Origin: DATAGF01 sp963835685
GTDB taxonomy: Bacteria > Actinomycetota > Thermoleophilia > Miltoncostaeales > Miltoncostaeaceae
Assembly (NCBI GenBank): GCA_963835685.1
Contig: CAWIGI010000014.1
Location: 186,001-250,000 of the forward strand
Length of the DNA stretch: 64,000 nucleotides
Direction: 5' to 3'
A model generated the notes under the pieces. That model did not search any database. It had not been told where the DNA came from and was given only the letters and a program-made list of their open reading frames with translations. Shown here in pieces: positions 1-8,193 of this stretch (the first letter of the stretch is position 1; the number at the start of each line of letters is the position of its first letter). Both the position numbers and the translations under genes were made by a program.

Positions 1-2031
1 GAGGGCGATCGTGCGCACGGGGCCGGGCTTGACCTTCAGCGTTCGGAGGGAGACGAAGCGGCCCGAAGAGGTCCGAAGCTCGACGCGCGTCGTCAGCGAC
101 CCGGTCGTGCCGGCGTCGCCGACGGCGACGACCAGCCGCGCCTGTCGTCGGGCCCCGGGCGGCGGCCGGCGCGGGCCGCGCTCCGACAGCACGCGGCGGG
201 CCTTCACGAGCCGCACGCCACGGACCACGAGCCTGGGCCGGGTGTTGTTGACCTTGACCGCCCACTCGCGAAGGCCGACGTTGCCGGGGAAGTCCTTCGC
301 CTGGATCGAGAAGGCGTGCCAGCCGTCGGGAAGCCGCCGGGTGTCGACGCCGATCCCGCGTGGGTAGGTCTGGGCGCGACGGACGGCCGGCGTCCCGTCG
401 AGGCGGAGCGACCACTGCGTGACCTTCGAGCGCGACAGGGCCTTGAAGCGGACCGTGACCCTGCCCCGCACCGAGCTGAGGGGCGTCGGCTGCAGGGCCG
501 TCATCCGCGGCGGGTCGATGTTCACCCGCACCCGGCCGGCGCCGAAGACCGGATCCGCACCGGGCGCCCCGAGGTTGACCGCGAGCGCGGCCAGCTGGCC
601 CCGGACCTCGCCGGCCGAGGGGAACAGCCCCACGCGGCGGTTGGCGGCGAGCAGGACCGCGGCCGCGCCGGCGGCGTTCGGCGCCGCGATCGACGTGCCG
701 CCGACCGACCGGGCGCCGATGGGGCCCATCAGGCGGGTGTCGGTGGGGGCGACGAGGTCCGGCTTGAGGCGCCCGTCGTCGCTCGGCCCCTGCGACGAGT
801 AGCCCTTGAAGCGGTCGCCGCGCCAGTTGACGGCGCCGACCGCGATCGCGCCGGCGGCGTCGCCGGGGGTCGGCGTGCTGCTCACGGCGGTCCCGCCGAT
901 GTCGGTCACGGCGATCTCGCGCGAGAAGAGGGTGAGCGGGCCCTCGGGCGGCGGTCCCGAGGTCAGGACGACCCGGAGGCGGAAGACGCCCTCGGCCGGC
1001 GGGGAGTAGCCGACGATGCGCTCCGCGGTCGGCGCTCCGGCGGCCTGCCGGTCGCTCGAGCCCATGGCGGGGAGCCATGCCCCGCTCGCGTCGAGCCGCT
1101 CCAGGACCAGGTCGAGGTCCGTGGCCGGCCCGCCGGGCGGCGAGGCCCACGACAGCGCGAAGGTGATCGGCAGCCCCGCGCTTCGCTGGAAGGTCCAGCT
1201 GTCGCCGTTGGGCCAGTCGAGATCGGCATCGGCGTCCGCGTCGATCCACTCGCCGCTCCAGTGGCGCTGGGCGTAGTTGCCGGCGGAGTTGAACCACAGG
1301 ATGCCCGCGGCCGCGGCGCGGTCCACCGCCCGCGCGGACGGGCTGGTGCCGTCGAAGGGGCCCTCGATGAAGCTGTTCGAGTGGACGACGATGTCCGGGC
1401 GCCGGGCGATGAGGGCCTCGGCGGCGGCGAGGAAGTCGGCCTCGGTGTGGTAGTTGACGAGGAGGTAGCGGGCCTTCGGGGCGTAGTCGAAGACGGTCTG
1501 GGCGATGAGCTCGCCGTGGTTGGTGCGGTTGCCGTAGGCGTTGGTCCCCGCGAAGCCGCCGGCCGCGTCGAAGGAGAGCGTCTCGAGCTGGCCGGCGGGC
1601 GGGAGCTCGCCGCGGGCCTGCTGAGCGCCGAGGTTCTGGCCGAAGCCCAGGTCGAGCACCGCGATCAGCAGTCCCTCGCCACCCCCGGCCACGCGGCCGA
1701 GGACGTCCGCACCGGCGCGCTCGAGACCCTGAGACACGACCGGGGCGTCGGAGAACGCCCCGGACGCGACGCGGGCGCCGGCCACGCCCGGTAGCCGGGA
1801 CAGGGCGCGGACGCGCGAGGGGTCGGCGACGACCTGGAGCTGCGCGCCACGCCGGCGCTGGACCTTCAGGCCGCTCCGGCCCAGCGCGGCGGCGGCGCGC
1901 TTGACGTCGCCGCGCTCGGCCTGGACCGAGATCGACCGCGGCTTGGCGGAGGCGTCCGGCGCCGCGGTGCCCGCCGCGAGCGCGGCGGCGGCCACGAGAC
2001 CCAGCACGACCCCTGCGACGCGCCGGGTCAT
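1..2031 (-). CDS. secreted S8 (subtilisin-like) serine peptidase, 3' end beyond window
   Basis: Reads from ATG at 2031 (MTRRVAGVVLG) and is still open at base 1, so the C-terminus is missing. A hydrophobic signal peptide is followed by a short prodomain-like stretch and a subtilase catalytic domain: Asp in AVLDLGFGQ, His in TNHGE, Asn in NSAGNYAQ and Ser in GGTSIAAPNAAG (about base 690). An Ig-like or FN3-like beta-rich C-terminal part follows. It is clearly paralogous to the adjacent protease (shared NSAGNYAQRHW and PTPGDAAGA segments). The last 4 bases of the upstream gene overlap its start, so the two are probably co-transcribed. Probable role: extracellular protein degradation. The substrate is unknown. 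Confidence 0.85.
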   Translation of the reverse strand, partial: MTRRVAGVVLGLVAAAALAAGTAAPDASAKPRSISVQAERGDVKRAAAALGRSGLKVQRRRGAQLQVVADPSRVRALSRLPGVAGARVASGAFSDAPVVSQGLERAGADVLGRVAGGGEGLLIAVLDLGFGQNLGAQQARGELPPAGQLETLSFDAAGGFAGTNAYGNRTNHGELIAQTVFDYAPKARYLLVNYHTEADFLAAAEALIARRPDIVVHSNSFIEGPFDGTSPSARAVDRAAAAGILWFNSAGNYAQRHWSGEWIDADADADLDWPNGDSWTFQRSAGLPITFALSWASPPGGPATDLDLVLERLDASGAWLPAMGSSDRQAAGAPTAERIVGYSPPAEGVFRLRVVLTSGPPPEGPLTLFSREIAVTDIGGTAVSSTPTPGDAAGAIAVGAVNWRGDRFKGYSSQGPSDDGRLKPDLVAPTDTRLMGPIGARSVGGTSIAAPNAAGAAAVLLAANRRVGLFPSAGEVRGQLAALAVNLGAPGADPVFGAGRVRVNIDPPRMTALQPTPLSSVRGRVTVRFKALSRSKVTQWSLRLDGTPAVRRAQTYPRGIGVDTRRLPDGWHAFSIQAKDFPGNVGLREWAVKVNNTRPRLVVRGVRLVKARRVLSERGPRRPPPGARRQARLVVAVGDAGTTGSLTTRVELRTSSGRFVSLRTLKVKPGPVRTIAL

Positions 2032-3503
2032 CGCCGTGCCCCCCGCAGGGTGCGGGTCCGCCTCGCGACGTTGCCCGCCATGTCCTCGGCCGTGATGAAG
2101 ACCCGGTTGCGGCCCGGCCGGAGCGCCGGGAGCCTGACCCCGACCGCCGGCCTGCGGACCGCCCGCAGCGACCGTCCGTTCAGGGTGATGCGCACGAGCC
2201 GGATCGTACCGTCGTCCGGCGCGCGCACCCTCACGACCGGGCGCCGGGCGGAGGTGACGCGCACCGCGATCCGCGGCGGGGAGGTGTCGAGCCGGGCCAT
2301 GCCCGCCCCGTAGAGAGGGTCGGGCCCCCGGGCGCCGAGGTCGAGCGCGCCGGCGGTCAGGACGGCGCGGAGATCGGCGGCGCCCGCCGGCTGGCCTGCC
2401 GCGAGACGCGCCTGGCGCAGGAGGACGGCGGCGCCGGCCACGTGAGCCGTCGCGGCCGAGGTCCCTGCCGTCCCGGGCCACTCGGGGTTGGACGTCACGT
2501 AGACCGGGCCGACGAGGTCGGGCTTCGCGCGGCCGTCGTCCGTGAGGCCCTGCGACGAGTAGGGCTCGAGGGCGGTGCCCGTCCACTTCACCGCGCCGAC
2601 CGACAGCGCCCCGGCGGCGTCTCCGGGCGTGGGGATGCTGCCCGGGGCCACGGCGAGGGGGCCGAAGCCGGCAGTCTGGGAGAAGAGCGTGAGCTCGGCG
2701 ACCGGGCCGGCCTCCTGGCGCACGACTAGCCGCCACGATCCCGCGCCGGCGGTGAGCGGCGTCGTCGTCGCGTGGGTCGGGCCGGCGGGGGCGCTGCGCT
2801 GCGCCTCGGCCCAGGCGCCCGAGGGATCGAGGCGCTCCACGGCGACGCTGGCCCGTGCGGCGGGCGACGCCCACGCCAGGCTGAACAGCAGGGGCGTCCC
2901 AGGCGCCGGCGCGATCGGGATGACGGTGCCCTCGGGCCGCGCCGTCCCGCGCCAGTGGCGCTGCGCGTAGTTGCCGACGGAGTTCACCCAGAGCACCCCC
3001 GCGGCGGTGGCCGCGTTGACCGCGCGCGCCGCCCGCCCGGTGCCGTCGTACGGAGGGATCAGGAAGGAGTTGGAATGGCTGACGATCGGGATGCCCTGGC
3101 CCGTGATCCAGGCGGCCGCCTCCTCGAACTGGTCGAGCGTGCGGTAGCCGACGAGCACCAGCCGGGCCTGGGGCGCGAGGTCGTGGACGAGCTCGGCCAT
3201 CCGGACCCCGTGCTGGGTGGGGATGCCGAACTCGGTCAGCCCGTCCAGCCCGGCGAGGGGGTCGAAGGTCCGGATCGTGAGCGCGTCGCGCGGCGGCAGC
3301 TCGCCGAGGGCGATCGAGCGGTCGAGCCCGGCGAAGCCCTCGTCCAGGATCGCCACGGTCTGGCCCTGGCCGAGGACGCCCTCGCTCCAGAGCACGTCGG
3401 CGCCCATCCGGACGCCCCCCTGGCCGACGATGGCCGCGCTCGCCGGGGCCGCCATCGCCACGGCGGCCACGACGCCCGCCGCAGCCGAGAGGAGCCCCTT
3501 CAC
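2028..3503 (-). CDS. secreted S8 (subtilisin-like) serine peptidase
   Basis: 491 aa from GTG at 3503, chosen because the protein then opens with a signal peptide (VKGLLSAAAGVVAAVAMAAP...). The frame is open further upstream, but that part runs through the palindrome at 3560 and looks non-coding. Catalytic triad motifs are visible: Asp in VAILDEGFAG, His in TQHGVRMAE, Asn in NSVGNYAQ and Ser in AGTSAATAHVAG. A beta-rich C-terminal domain (about residues 385-490) resembles Ig-like folds. It overlaps the downstream paralogous protease by 4 bases, suggesting a tandem duplication in one operon. A paired palindrome sits 57 bp upstream. Confidence 0.87.
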   Translation of the reverse strand: MKGLLSAAAGVVAAVAMAAPASAAIVGQGGVRMGADVLWSEGVLGQGQTVAILDEGFAGLDRSIALGELPPRDALTIRTFDPLAGLDGLTEFGIPTQHGVRMAELVHDLAPQARLVLVGYRTLDQFEEAAAWITGQGIPIVSHSNSFLIPPYDGTGRAARAVNAATAAGVLWVNSVGNYAQRHWRGTARPEGTVIPIAPAPGTPLLFSLAWASPAARASVAVERLDPSGAWAEAQRSAPAGPTHATTTPLTAGAGSWRLVVRQEAGPVAELTLFSQTAGFGPLAVAPGSIPTPGDAAGALSVGAVKWTGTALEPYSSQGLTDDGRAKPDLVGPVYVTSNPEWPGTAGTSAATAHVAGAAVLLRQARLAAGQPAGAADLRAVLTAGALDLGARGPDPLYGAGMARLDTSPPRIAVRVTSARRPVVRVRAPDDGTIRLVRITLNGRSLRAVRRPAVGVRLPALRPGRNRVFITAEDMAGNVARRTRTLRGARR

Positions 3504-3559
3504 GGCGGGCCAAGCAATCAGACCCTCCGCGGGGCGTCCAGTCGGCCGGGTCGGGCGGA

Positions 3560-3596
3560 GTGCCAATTGGCCACGCGCACGTCGGCCAATTGGCAC
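3560..3596. repeat. paired palindrome / inverted repeat, copy A
   Basis: Two 13-base arms (GTGCCAATTGGCC and its complement) flank an 11-base spacer. Each arm itself holds the palindrome GCCAATTGGC, so the site can be read as one hairpin or as two operator half-sites 23 bp centre to centre. It lies between the end of rplL and the start of the downstream protease. No T-run follows on either strand. A second copy with the same arms and spacer length is at 9438-9478. Confidence 0.8.
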
Positions 3597-3618
3597 ACGG
3601 ACACCCCCACCCCTGGCC

Positions 3619-4014
3619 TCAGCTGAGACTGACCACCCCGCCGGCCTCCTCGAGCTGGGACTTGACCTGGTCGGCCTCCTCCTTGGCGACGCCCTCCTTG
3701 ATCTTGCTGGGGGCGTTGTCCACCAGCTCCTTGGCCTCCTTCAGGCCCAGGCCGGTGACGGAGCGGACGACCTTGATCACCTGGATCTTCTTGTCGCCCG
3801 CCGCGTCGAGGCTGACGGTGAAGGCGGTCTGCTCCTCCTCGGCCGGCGCCGCGCCGCCGTCGGCGGCCGCGCCGGCGCCCGGAACAGCCGCGACGGCGAC
3901 CGGCGCCGCCGCGCTCACGCCGAACGTCTCCTCGAGCGCCTTGATGCGCTCGGAGAGCTCGAGCACGGAGATGCCCTTGAGCTCCTCGATCCACTCCTCG
4001 GTGGTCACTGCCAT
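3619..4014 (-). CDS. rplL: 50S ribosomal protein L7/L12
   Basis: 131 aa, the usual length. The N-terminal dimerisation domain (ELKGISVLELSERIKALEE) is joined by an Ala/Gly-rich hinge (about residues 35-60) to the conserved C-terminal factor-binding domain, with KKIQVIKVVRSVTGLGLKEA and AKELVDNAPSKIKEGV. Forms the ribosomal stalk that recruits translation GTPases. Last ribosomal gene of the cluster; a palindrome and then proteases follow instead of rpoB. Confidence 0.97.
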   Translation of the reverse strand: MAVTTEEWIEELKGISVLELSERIKALEETFGVSAAAPVAVAAVPGAGAAADGGAAPAEEEQTAFTVSLDAAGDKKIQVIKVVRSVTGLGLKEAKELVDNAPSKIKEGVAKEEADQVKSQLEEAGGVVSLS

Positions 4015-4042
4015 GTCGTTCTCCTCGGGTTCGGTGGGGGTG

Positions 4043-4579
4043 TCAGTCGGCCGGGGCCTCGGCCGCCCGCTGCTCCTGGAGCGCCGCCAGGCTGCGGGCG
4101 AGGCCGCCGATCAGGTTGGACAGGCCTCCGGCGAGGCCGGAGAGCGGGGCCGCGAGGCCGCCCGCGAGCTGGGCGAGCAGCTGGTCGCGCGAGGGCAGGC
4201 GGGCGAGGCGGGCGACGTCCGCGCTCGGCAGGTCGGCGCCCTCGAGCAGGCCGCCCTTCACCGTGAGCGCGTCCGGGTGCTCGGCGGCGAAGCCGCTCAG
4301 CGCCTTCGCCGCGACCGCCGCGTCGCCCGCGACCCAGGCGATGGCCGTGGGCCCCTCCAGGTACGCGAGCAGGGCGTCGCGCCCGGTCTCGGCCGCCGCG
4401 CGCCGCGCGAGGCTGTTCTTGACAACCGTGAACTCGGTCCCGGCGTCGCGGAGGCGTCCGCGGAGCTCGGCCATCTCCTTCACGGTCAGCCCGCGGTAGT
4501 CCGCCGCGAAGACCGTCTCGCTCGCGGCCAGGCGCTCGCTCAGGGCGGCGATCGCCGCTTCCTTCTCGTCTCGTCTCAG
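4043..4579 (-). CDS. rplJ: 50S ribosomal protein L10
   Basis: 178 aa if started at CTG 4579. That start gives the usual L10 N-terminus (RRDEKEAAIAALSERLAAS...) and has a perfect GGAGG 7 bases upstream (4587-4591). The next GTG (4483) would remove 32 conserved residues and has no better ribosome site, so CTG is preferred, although it is a rare start codon and could be a sequence error. The body contains the L10 signature VVKNSLARRAA. L10 anchors the L7/L12 stalk to 23S rRNA. 28 bases upstream of rplL. Confidence 0.93.
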   Translation of the reverse strand: MRRDEKEAAIAALSERLAASETVFAADYRGLTVKEMAELRGRLRDAGTEFTVVKNSLARRAAAETGRDALLAYLEGPTAIAWVAGDAAVAAKALSGFAAEHPDALTVKGGLLEGADLPSADVARLARLPSRDQLLAQLAGGLAAPLSGLAGGLSNLIGGLARSLAALQEQRAAEAPAD

Positions 4580-4591
4580 TGGGTCACCTCC

Positions 4592-4742
4592 GTGCTCCGG
4601 CCCGCGCGGGCGGGCGGGAGCCGGGGCGCCCGAGGGGCCCCTCAGCGTCTCGCCGACCTCGCACGGGTGCCCGCGTGGCGCGGGCGGTTTGAGGCGGGCG
4701 TGCCGCCCCCGTGGGTCTTCGGTCGCGTGTGCTGGCGCGCGC
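4592..4742 (-). promoter_or_regulatory. candidate L10 (rplJL) leader
   Basis: A 151-base gap between rplA and rplJ, longer than the other gaps in this cluster and rich in short G/C inverted repeats. In many bacteria this interval carries the RNA leader bound by L10-L12 for autoregulation. The position fits; I could not confirm the leader fold by eye. Confidence 0.35.
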
Positions 4743-5462
4743 CTAGGCGGGCTCCTCCAGGACGTCGCTCGCCGAGGTGCGCGTCGTGTCGATCGGGATG
4801 CCCGGCCCCATCGTCTGGGCCATGGTGATCGACTTGAGGTAGCGCCCCTTGGACGCCGCGGGCTTGACGCGGACGATCTCCTCGATCACGGCCTGGTAGT
4901 TCTCGATCAGCTGGCGCTCCTCGAACGAGCGCTTGCCGATGCCGATGTGCACGATGCCGGTGCGATCGGTGCGGTACTCGACCTTTCCCGTCTTCACGTC
5001 GCCGACGGCCTTGCCGATGTCGAACGTGACGGTGCCGCTCTTGGGGTTCGGCATCTTGCCCGAGGGCCCGAGGATGCGGCCGAGCTTGCCGACCGTGCCC
5101 ATCATGTCCGGCGTCGCGATGGCGACGTCGAAGTCGGTGAAGCCGTCCTGGATCCGCTTGGCCAGGTCGTCGCCGCCGACGAAGTCCGCGCCGGCCGCCT
5201 CGGCCTCGCGCGCCTTGTCGCCCTCGGCGAACACGGCGACCGTCACCTGGCGGCCCGTGCCGTGGGGCAGGCTGATCGTGCCGCGGAGCTGCTGGTCGGC
5301 GTGGCGGACGTTGACGCCCAGCCGCACGTGCAGCTCGACCGTGGGGTCGAAGCGGGTCAGCTCCTGCCCCTTGACCATGCGGACCGCCGTGAGCGGGTGG
5401 TACACCCGCTCGGCGTCGATCTCCGACCTCGCCTGCTCGTAGCGCCTGCCGTGCTTGCCCAC
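4743..5462 (-). CDS. rplA: 50S ribosomal protein L1
   Basis: 239 aa from GTG 5462. Conserved L1 segments include GRILGPSGKMPNPKSGTVT and FDIGKAVGDVKTGKVEYR. L1 forms the mobile stalk at the E site and, in other bacteria, represses its own operon. Six bases separate it from rplK, so the two form a translationally close pair. Confidence 0.97.
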   Translation of the reverse strand: MGKHGRRYEQARSEIDAERVYHPLTAVRMVKGQELTRFDPTVELHVRLGVNVRHADQQLRGTISLPHGTGRQVTVAVFAEGDKAREAEAAGADFVGGDDLAKRIQDGFTDFDVAIATPDMMGTVGKLGRILGPSGKMPNPKSGTVTFDIGKAVGDVKTGKVEYRTDRTGIVHIGIGKRSFEERQLIENYQAVIEEIVRVKPAASKGRYLKSITMAQTMGPGIPIDTTRTSASDVLEEPA

Positions 5463-5468
5463 CGCTCC

Positions 5469-5897
5469 CTACTCCCCGTCGACGGTCACGCCCATACTAC
5501 GCGCCGTCCCCGCGATGATCGTCATGGCCGACTCGATGCTGTTGGCGTTCAGGTCGGGCATCTTCGTCTCGGCGATCTGCCGCAGCTGCGCGCGCGTCAG
5601 GTCCGCCACCTTCTCCTTGTGCGGCTCCGGGCTGCCCTTGTCGATCCCGAGCGCCTGGCGGATGAGGACCGCGGCCGGCGGCGTCTTCGTGATGAAGGTG
5701 AACGAGCGGTCCTCGAAGACCGTCACCTCGACGGGGGTGATGGTCCCGCCTCCGGACTGGGTCTGGGCGTTGAAGGCCTTGCAGAACTCCATGATGTTGA
5801 TGCTGGCCCCGCCGAGCGCCGGGCCCACGGGGGGCGCCGGCGATGCCTGGCCGGCGGGGATCTGGAGCTTGATGACCTGCAGGACCTTCTTCGCCAT
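5469..5897 (-). CDS. rplK: 50S ribosomal protein L11
   Basis: 142 aa, the standard length, starting MAKKVLQVIKLQIPAGQA. The conserved PPVGPALGGASINIMEFCKAFN segment is clear. L11 forms the GTPase-associated centre with the stalk and 23S rRNA. Separated from nusG by a 65-base gap holding a strong GC hairpin. Confidence 0.97.
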   Translation of the reverse strand: MAKKVLQVIKLQIPAGQASPAPPVGPALGGASINIMEFCKAFNAQTQSGGGTITPVEVTVFEDRSFTFITKTPPAAVLIRQALGIDKGSPEPHKEKVADLTRAQLRQIAETKMPDLNANSIESAMTIIAGTARSMGVTVDGE

Positions 5898-5913
5898 GAC
5901 GTCCTTCGTTCAG

Positions 5914-5955
5914 CGGGCCCGCGGCCCGGTCGGCGGTGCGCCGGGCCGCGGCCCG
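5914..5955 (-). terminator. GC-rich hairpin between nusG and rplK
   Basis: Arms of about 15 bases (left 5914-5929, right 5941-5955, one bulged base) around an 11-base loop. There is no U-tract on either strand. It could be an attenuator or RNA-processing site that sets the ratio of nusG to rplK expression; read-through would be needed unless rplK has its own promoter. Confidence 0.4.
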
Positions 5956-5962
5956 CGGCGCC

Positions 5963-6496
5963 TTACGTGAGCTTCTTGACCTGGTCGAACGAGAGCTCGG
6001 CCGGCGTCTCGCGCCCGAAGATGCTGACGAGCACCTTGAGGCGGCCCTGCTCGGCGTTGATCTCCGCGATCTCCCCCGTGAAGTCCGATAGCGGCCCGGC
6101 GATCACCTTCACGCTCTCGCCCTCGGTGAAGTCGGCCCGGACCTTCGGGCGCTCGACGCTCGCGACGTTGAGCAGCCGGTCGACCTCGGGCTGGGTCAGG
6201 GGCACGGGCTCGTTCTCGCGGCCGCCGCCCCCCACGAAGCCGGTCACGCCGGGGGTGTTCTTCACCAGCCAGAGCGTGTCCGGGGTCATGTCCATGTTGA
6301 CGAGCACGTAGCCCGGCAGCCGCCGCTTCTCGGTCTGGACCTTCTGGCCGTCCTTGGTCTCGACGACCTGCTCGGTCGGGATGATCACGTCGCGCACGCG
6401 CTCCCGCTGCCCGAGGGAGATGAGCCGGTGCTCGAGGTTGGCCTTCACCTTCTTCTCGTGCCCCGAGTAGGTGTTGATGACGTACCAGCGGAACAT
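5963..6496 (-). CDS. nusG: transcription termination/antitermination factor NusG
   Basis: 177 aa. The NGN domain opens with WYVINTYSGHEKKVKANLEHR and contains RRLPGYVLVNMDM. A C-terminal KOW domain carries GESVKVIAGPLSDFTGEI and GRLKVLVSIFGRETP. Binds RNA polymerase and links it to Rho or the ribosome. Directly follows secE with a 7-base gap, the classic arrangement. Confidence 0.97.
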   Translation of the reverse strand: MFRWYVINTYSGHEKKVKANLEHRLISLGQRERVRDVIIPTEQVVETKDGQKVQTEKRRLPGYVLVNMDMTPDTLWLVKNTPGVTGFVGGGGRENEPVPLTQPEVDRLLNVASVERPKVRADFTEGESVKVIAGPLSDFTGEIAEINAEQGRLKVLVSIFGRETPAELSFDQVKKLT

Positions 6497-6503
6497 CGGT
6501 GCC

Positions 6504-6863
6504 CTAGAAGATCGCGTCGATCATGCGGCTGAAGACGGCGTCGAGCGCGGCCAGGTAGGCCGCGACGATCGCGACGACCACCAGCACGACCGCGGTGGAC
6601 TGCATCAGCTGGGTCCGCGTCGGCCAGCTGACCTTGCGCAGCTCGGCGATCACCTCGGAGAGGAACCGCGAGCCGCGCCGCTCGGCGGCGACGGCCTTGG
6701 TGACCGTGCCGGCCTTCTGGGGCCCGCGGCGGCCCTGCGGGGCCGGGCGCGGGCTCGGCGGCTGCTGGCGCCGGGACTGCCGCGGCGCGCGGGCGCCGCC
6801 GGGGGCCGGCGCCTTGCCGTCTCCCGAAGCTCCCTGCCCTCGTGCGGGTCGGATGCGGGCCAT
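6504..6863 (-). CDS. secE: preprotein translocase subunit SecE
   Basis: 119 aa. A long basic and Pro-rich N-terminal extension (about residues 1-55) precedes the SecE core: RFLSEVIAELRKVSWPTR, then one transmembrane helix (STAVVLVVVAIVAAYLAAL). The conserved KVSWPT motif is decisive. Stabilises SecY in the membrane. The extension is common in actinobacterial SecE. Confidence 0.95.
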   Translation of the reverse strand: MARIRPARGQGASGDGKAPAPGGARAPRQSRRQQPPSPRPAPQGRRGPQKAGTVTKAVAAERRGSRFLSEVIAELRKVSWPTRTQLMQSTAVVLVVVAIVAAYLAALDAVFSRMIDAIF

Positions 6864-6892
6864 GGTTCGTTCAGTTCACCTTCGTCGGACGA

Positions 6893-6965
6893 CAGGGCCG
6901 GAGGGACTCGAACCCCCAACCCCCGGTTTTGGAGACCGGTGCTCTACCAGTTGAGCTACGACCCT
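6893..6965 (-). tRNA. tRNA-Trp(CCA)
   Basis: 73-base tRNA on the minus strand. Acceptor stem AGGGTCG pairs with CGGCCCT (one G-T pair), discriminator G. The anticodon loop CTCCAAA gives anticodon CCA, and a TTCGAGT T-loop is present. Lies between rpmG and secE, a placement common in actinobacteria. CCA is not encoded. Confidence 0.95.
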
Positions 6966-7000
6966 TCGTCTCCGCGCACAACCGGCCGCCGCTCGCGCCG

Positions 7001-7132
7001 CTACCGGGTTTCCTTGTGCGAGGTGTGGCGTCCGCACCATCGGCAGAACTTCCGCAGCTCGACGCGGTCCGGCGTGTTCCGCCTGCTCTTGTTCGTCTGG
7101 TAGTTCCGACGCTTGCACTCCTCGCAAGCCAT
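7001..7132 (-). CDS. rpmG: 50S ribosomal protein L33
   Basis: Short gene of 43 aa from ATG 7132 to TAG 7001. It starts MACEECKRRNYQTNKSRRN and ends CGRHTSHKETR, with two CxxC pairs (CEEC and CRWC), the zinc-binding form of L33. Opens the tRNA-Trp/secE/nusG cluster on the minus strand; the 78 bases upstream probably hold the promoter. Confidence 0.95.
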   Translation of the reverse strand: MACEECKRRNYQTNKSRRNTPDRVELRKFCRWCGRHTSHKETR

Positions 7133-7210
7133 CGTCACGGCAACGCGCTGGCCGGTCGCCAAGGTACAGCCTTCCGGTGCGGGGACGGGCTCGCTGAGGG
7201 TACCACGCGG

Positions 7211-7720
7211 TCACGGCGCGCCGAACGTGGCGATCTGCTCGGGCCGGACGTAGGCGAGGACGCGCTCCTCCCCCTCGGCGCGGAAGGGATAGGGGTACTG
7301 ATCGACGTAGAGCCGCGCGAGCTCGTCGATGCTCTCCGTCGCGAGGTGCCCGCGCCCCGGGTCGGCCTCGTCCACGATCTCGTCCACCTGTCCGTAGACC
7401 GTCACCCAGTGGTACGGGTTCTCGGGGTTGGTGATCTGGATGGCCACCGTGGGGTCGCGCCGCATCTGGCGGTCCTTCACCCGGCCCTTCACGGTGTTGA
7501 TCTCGAGCCGCTCGCCGTCGGGCGCCGCCCGGGTCCAGACCGGCGACAGCGTCGCCCGGCCGTCGCGGCGGCGGGTCGCGAGCACGACCGTGACCGGCCC
7601 GTCGATGAGCTGCCGGTACGCGGGCGGCAGCTCGTCGAGTGCCCTCAGGGTCTCCTCCTCGACCCGCTTGAAGTCGCGGCCGCTGCCGATCGCGCCGATC
7701 GCGGTGCGGCGGTAGCTCAT
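7211..7720 (-). CDS. PPOX-class (pyridoxamine 5'-phosphate oxidase-like) flavin/F420 oxidoreductase
   Basis: 169 aa from ATG 7720, chosen because it overlaps the upstream cupin stop as ATGA. The split beta-barrel signature is visible: VTVVLATRRRDGRATLSPVW, then VKDRQMRRDPTVAIQITNP and YHWVTVYGQVDEI. Such proteins bind FMN or F420 and reduce small substrates. The substrate is not predictable. Likely co-transcribed with the cupin and FAD monooxygenase upstream. Confidence 0.8.
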   Translation of the reverse strand: MSYRRTAIGAIGSGRDFKRVEEETLRALDELPPAYRQLIDGPVTVVLATRRRDGRATLSPVWTRAAPDGERLEINTVKGRVKDRQMRRDPTVAIQITNPENPYHWVTVYGQVDEIVDEADPGRGHLATESIDELARLYVDQYPYPFRAEGEERVLAYVRPEQIATFGAP

Positions 7721-8181
7721 CGGCCCTCCTCGGGCTCGGGGTCGGCGACGGGGCGGCCCTCGGAGGGCCGGGCGATCGGGTCGAGCTCGGGCAGGTTCAC
7801 CACCACCGGATCGCGGCCCGAGCGCACGACCGCCCACACCGTGGGCTCCTCGTCGGAGGCGTTGATCTCCTGGTGGACGGTGTGGGCGGGGATGAAGACG
7901 AAGTCCCCCGGTCCGGCCTCGGCCTCGTGCTCCAGGCGATCGCCCCAGCGGTAGCGGGCGCGGCCCTCGATGACGTAGAGGATCGTCTCCTGGGGGCCGT
8001 GGTGGTGGGCCCCGGTCGCCGCCCCGGGGGCGACCCAGCTGCGGAACGCCGACAGCACCTCGCCGTCGGGGTTGCGCGCGTCGAAGGCGACCGTGCGGAC
8101 CAGCCCCGCGGTCTGGGGCGTGTCGCCCCCGAAGCTGCCCTCCCGGGCGACCCGCACGTGCCGCTCGTCCCCGTCGCCCAT
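7717..8181 (-). CDS. cupin-domain protein
   Basis: 154 aa with one cupin barrel. The metal-binding motif reads GAHHHGPQETILYVIEGRARY, and the second motif is GDFVFIPAHTVHQEIN. The cluster of His with a Glu suggests a metal site. Substrate unknown. It lies between an FAD monooxygenase and a PPOX oxidoreductase, which hints at a small-molecule catabolic or detoxifying operon. Confidence 0.8.
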   Translation of the reverse strand: MGDGDERHVRVAREGSFGGDTPQTAGLVRTVAFDARNPDGEVLSAFRSWVAPGAATGAHHHGPQETILYVIEGRARYRWGDRLEHEAEAGPGDFVFIPAHTVHQEINASDEEPTVWAVVRSGRDPVVVNLPELDPIARPSEGRPVADPEPEEGR

Positions 8182-8193
8182 CCCCGTCTCCTT

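Noticed and set aside
316..1794. Long plus-strand open frame of 492 codons
   Set aside because: It is antisense to the subtilase, with Arg/Gly/Ala-rich composition typical of shadow frames in GC-rich DNA.
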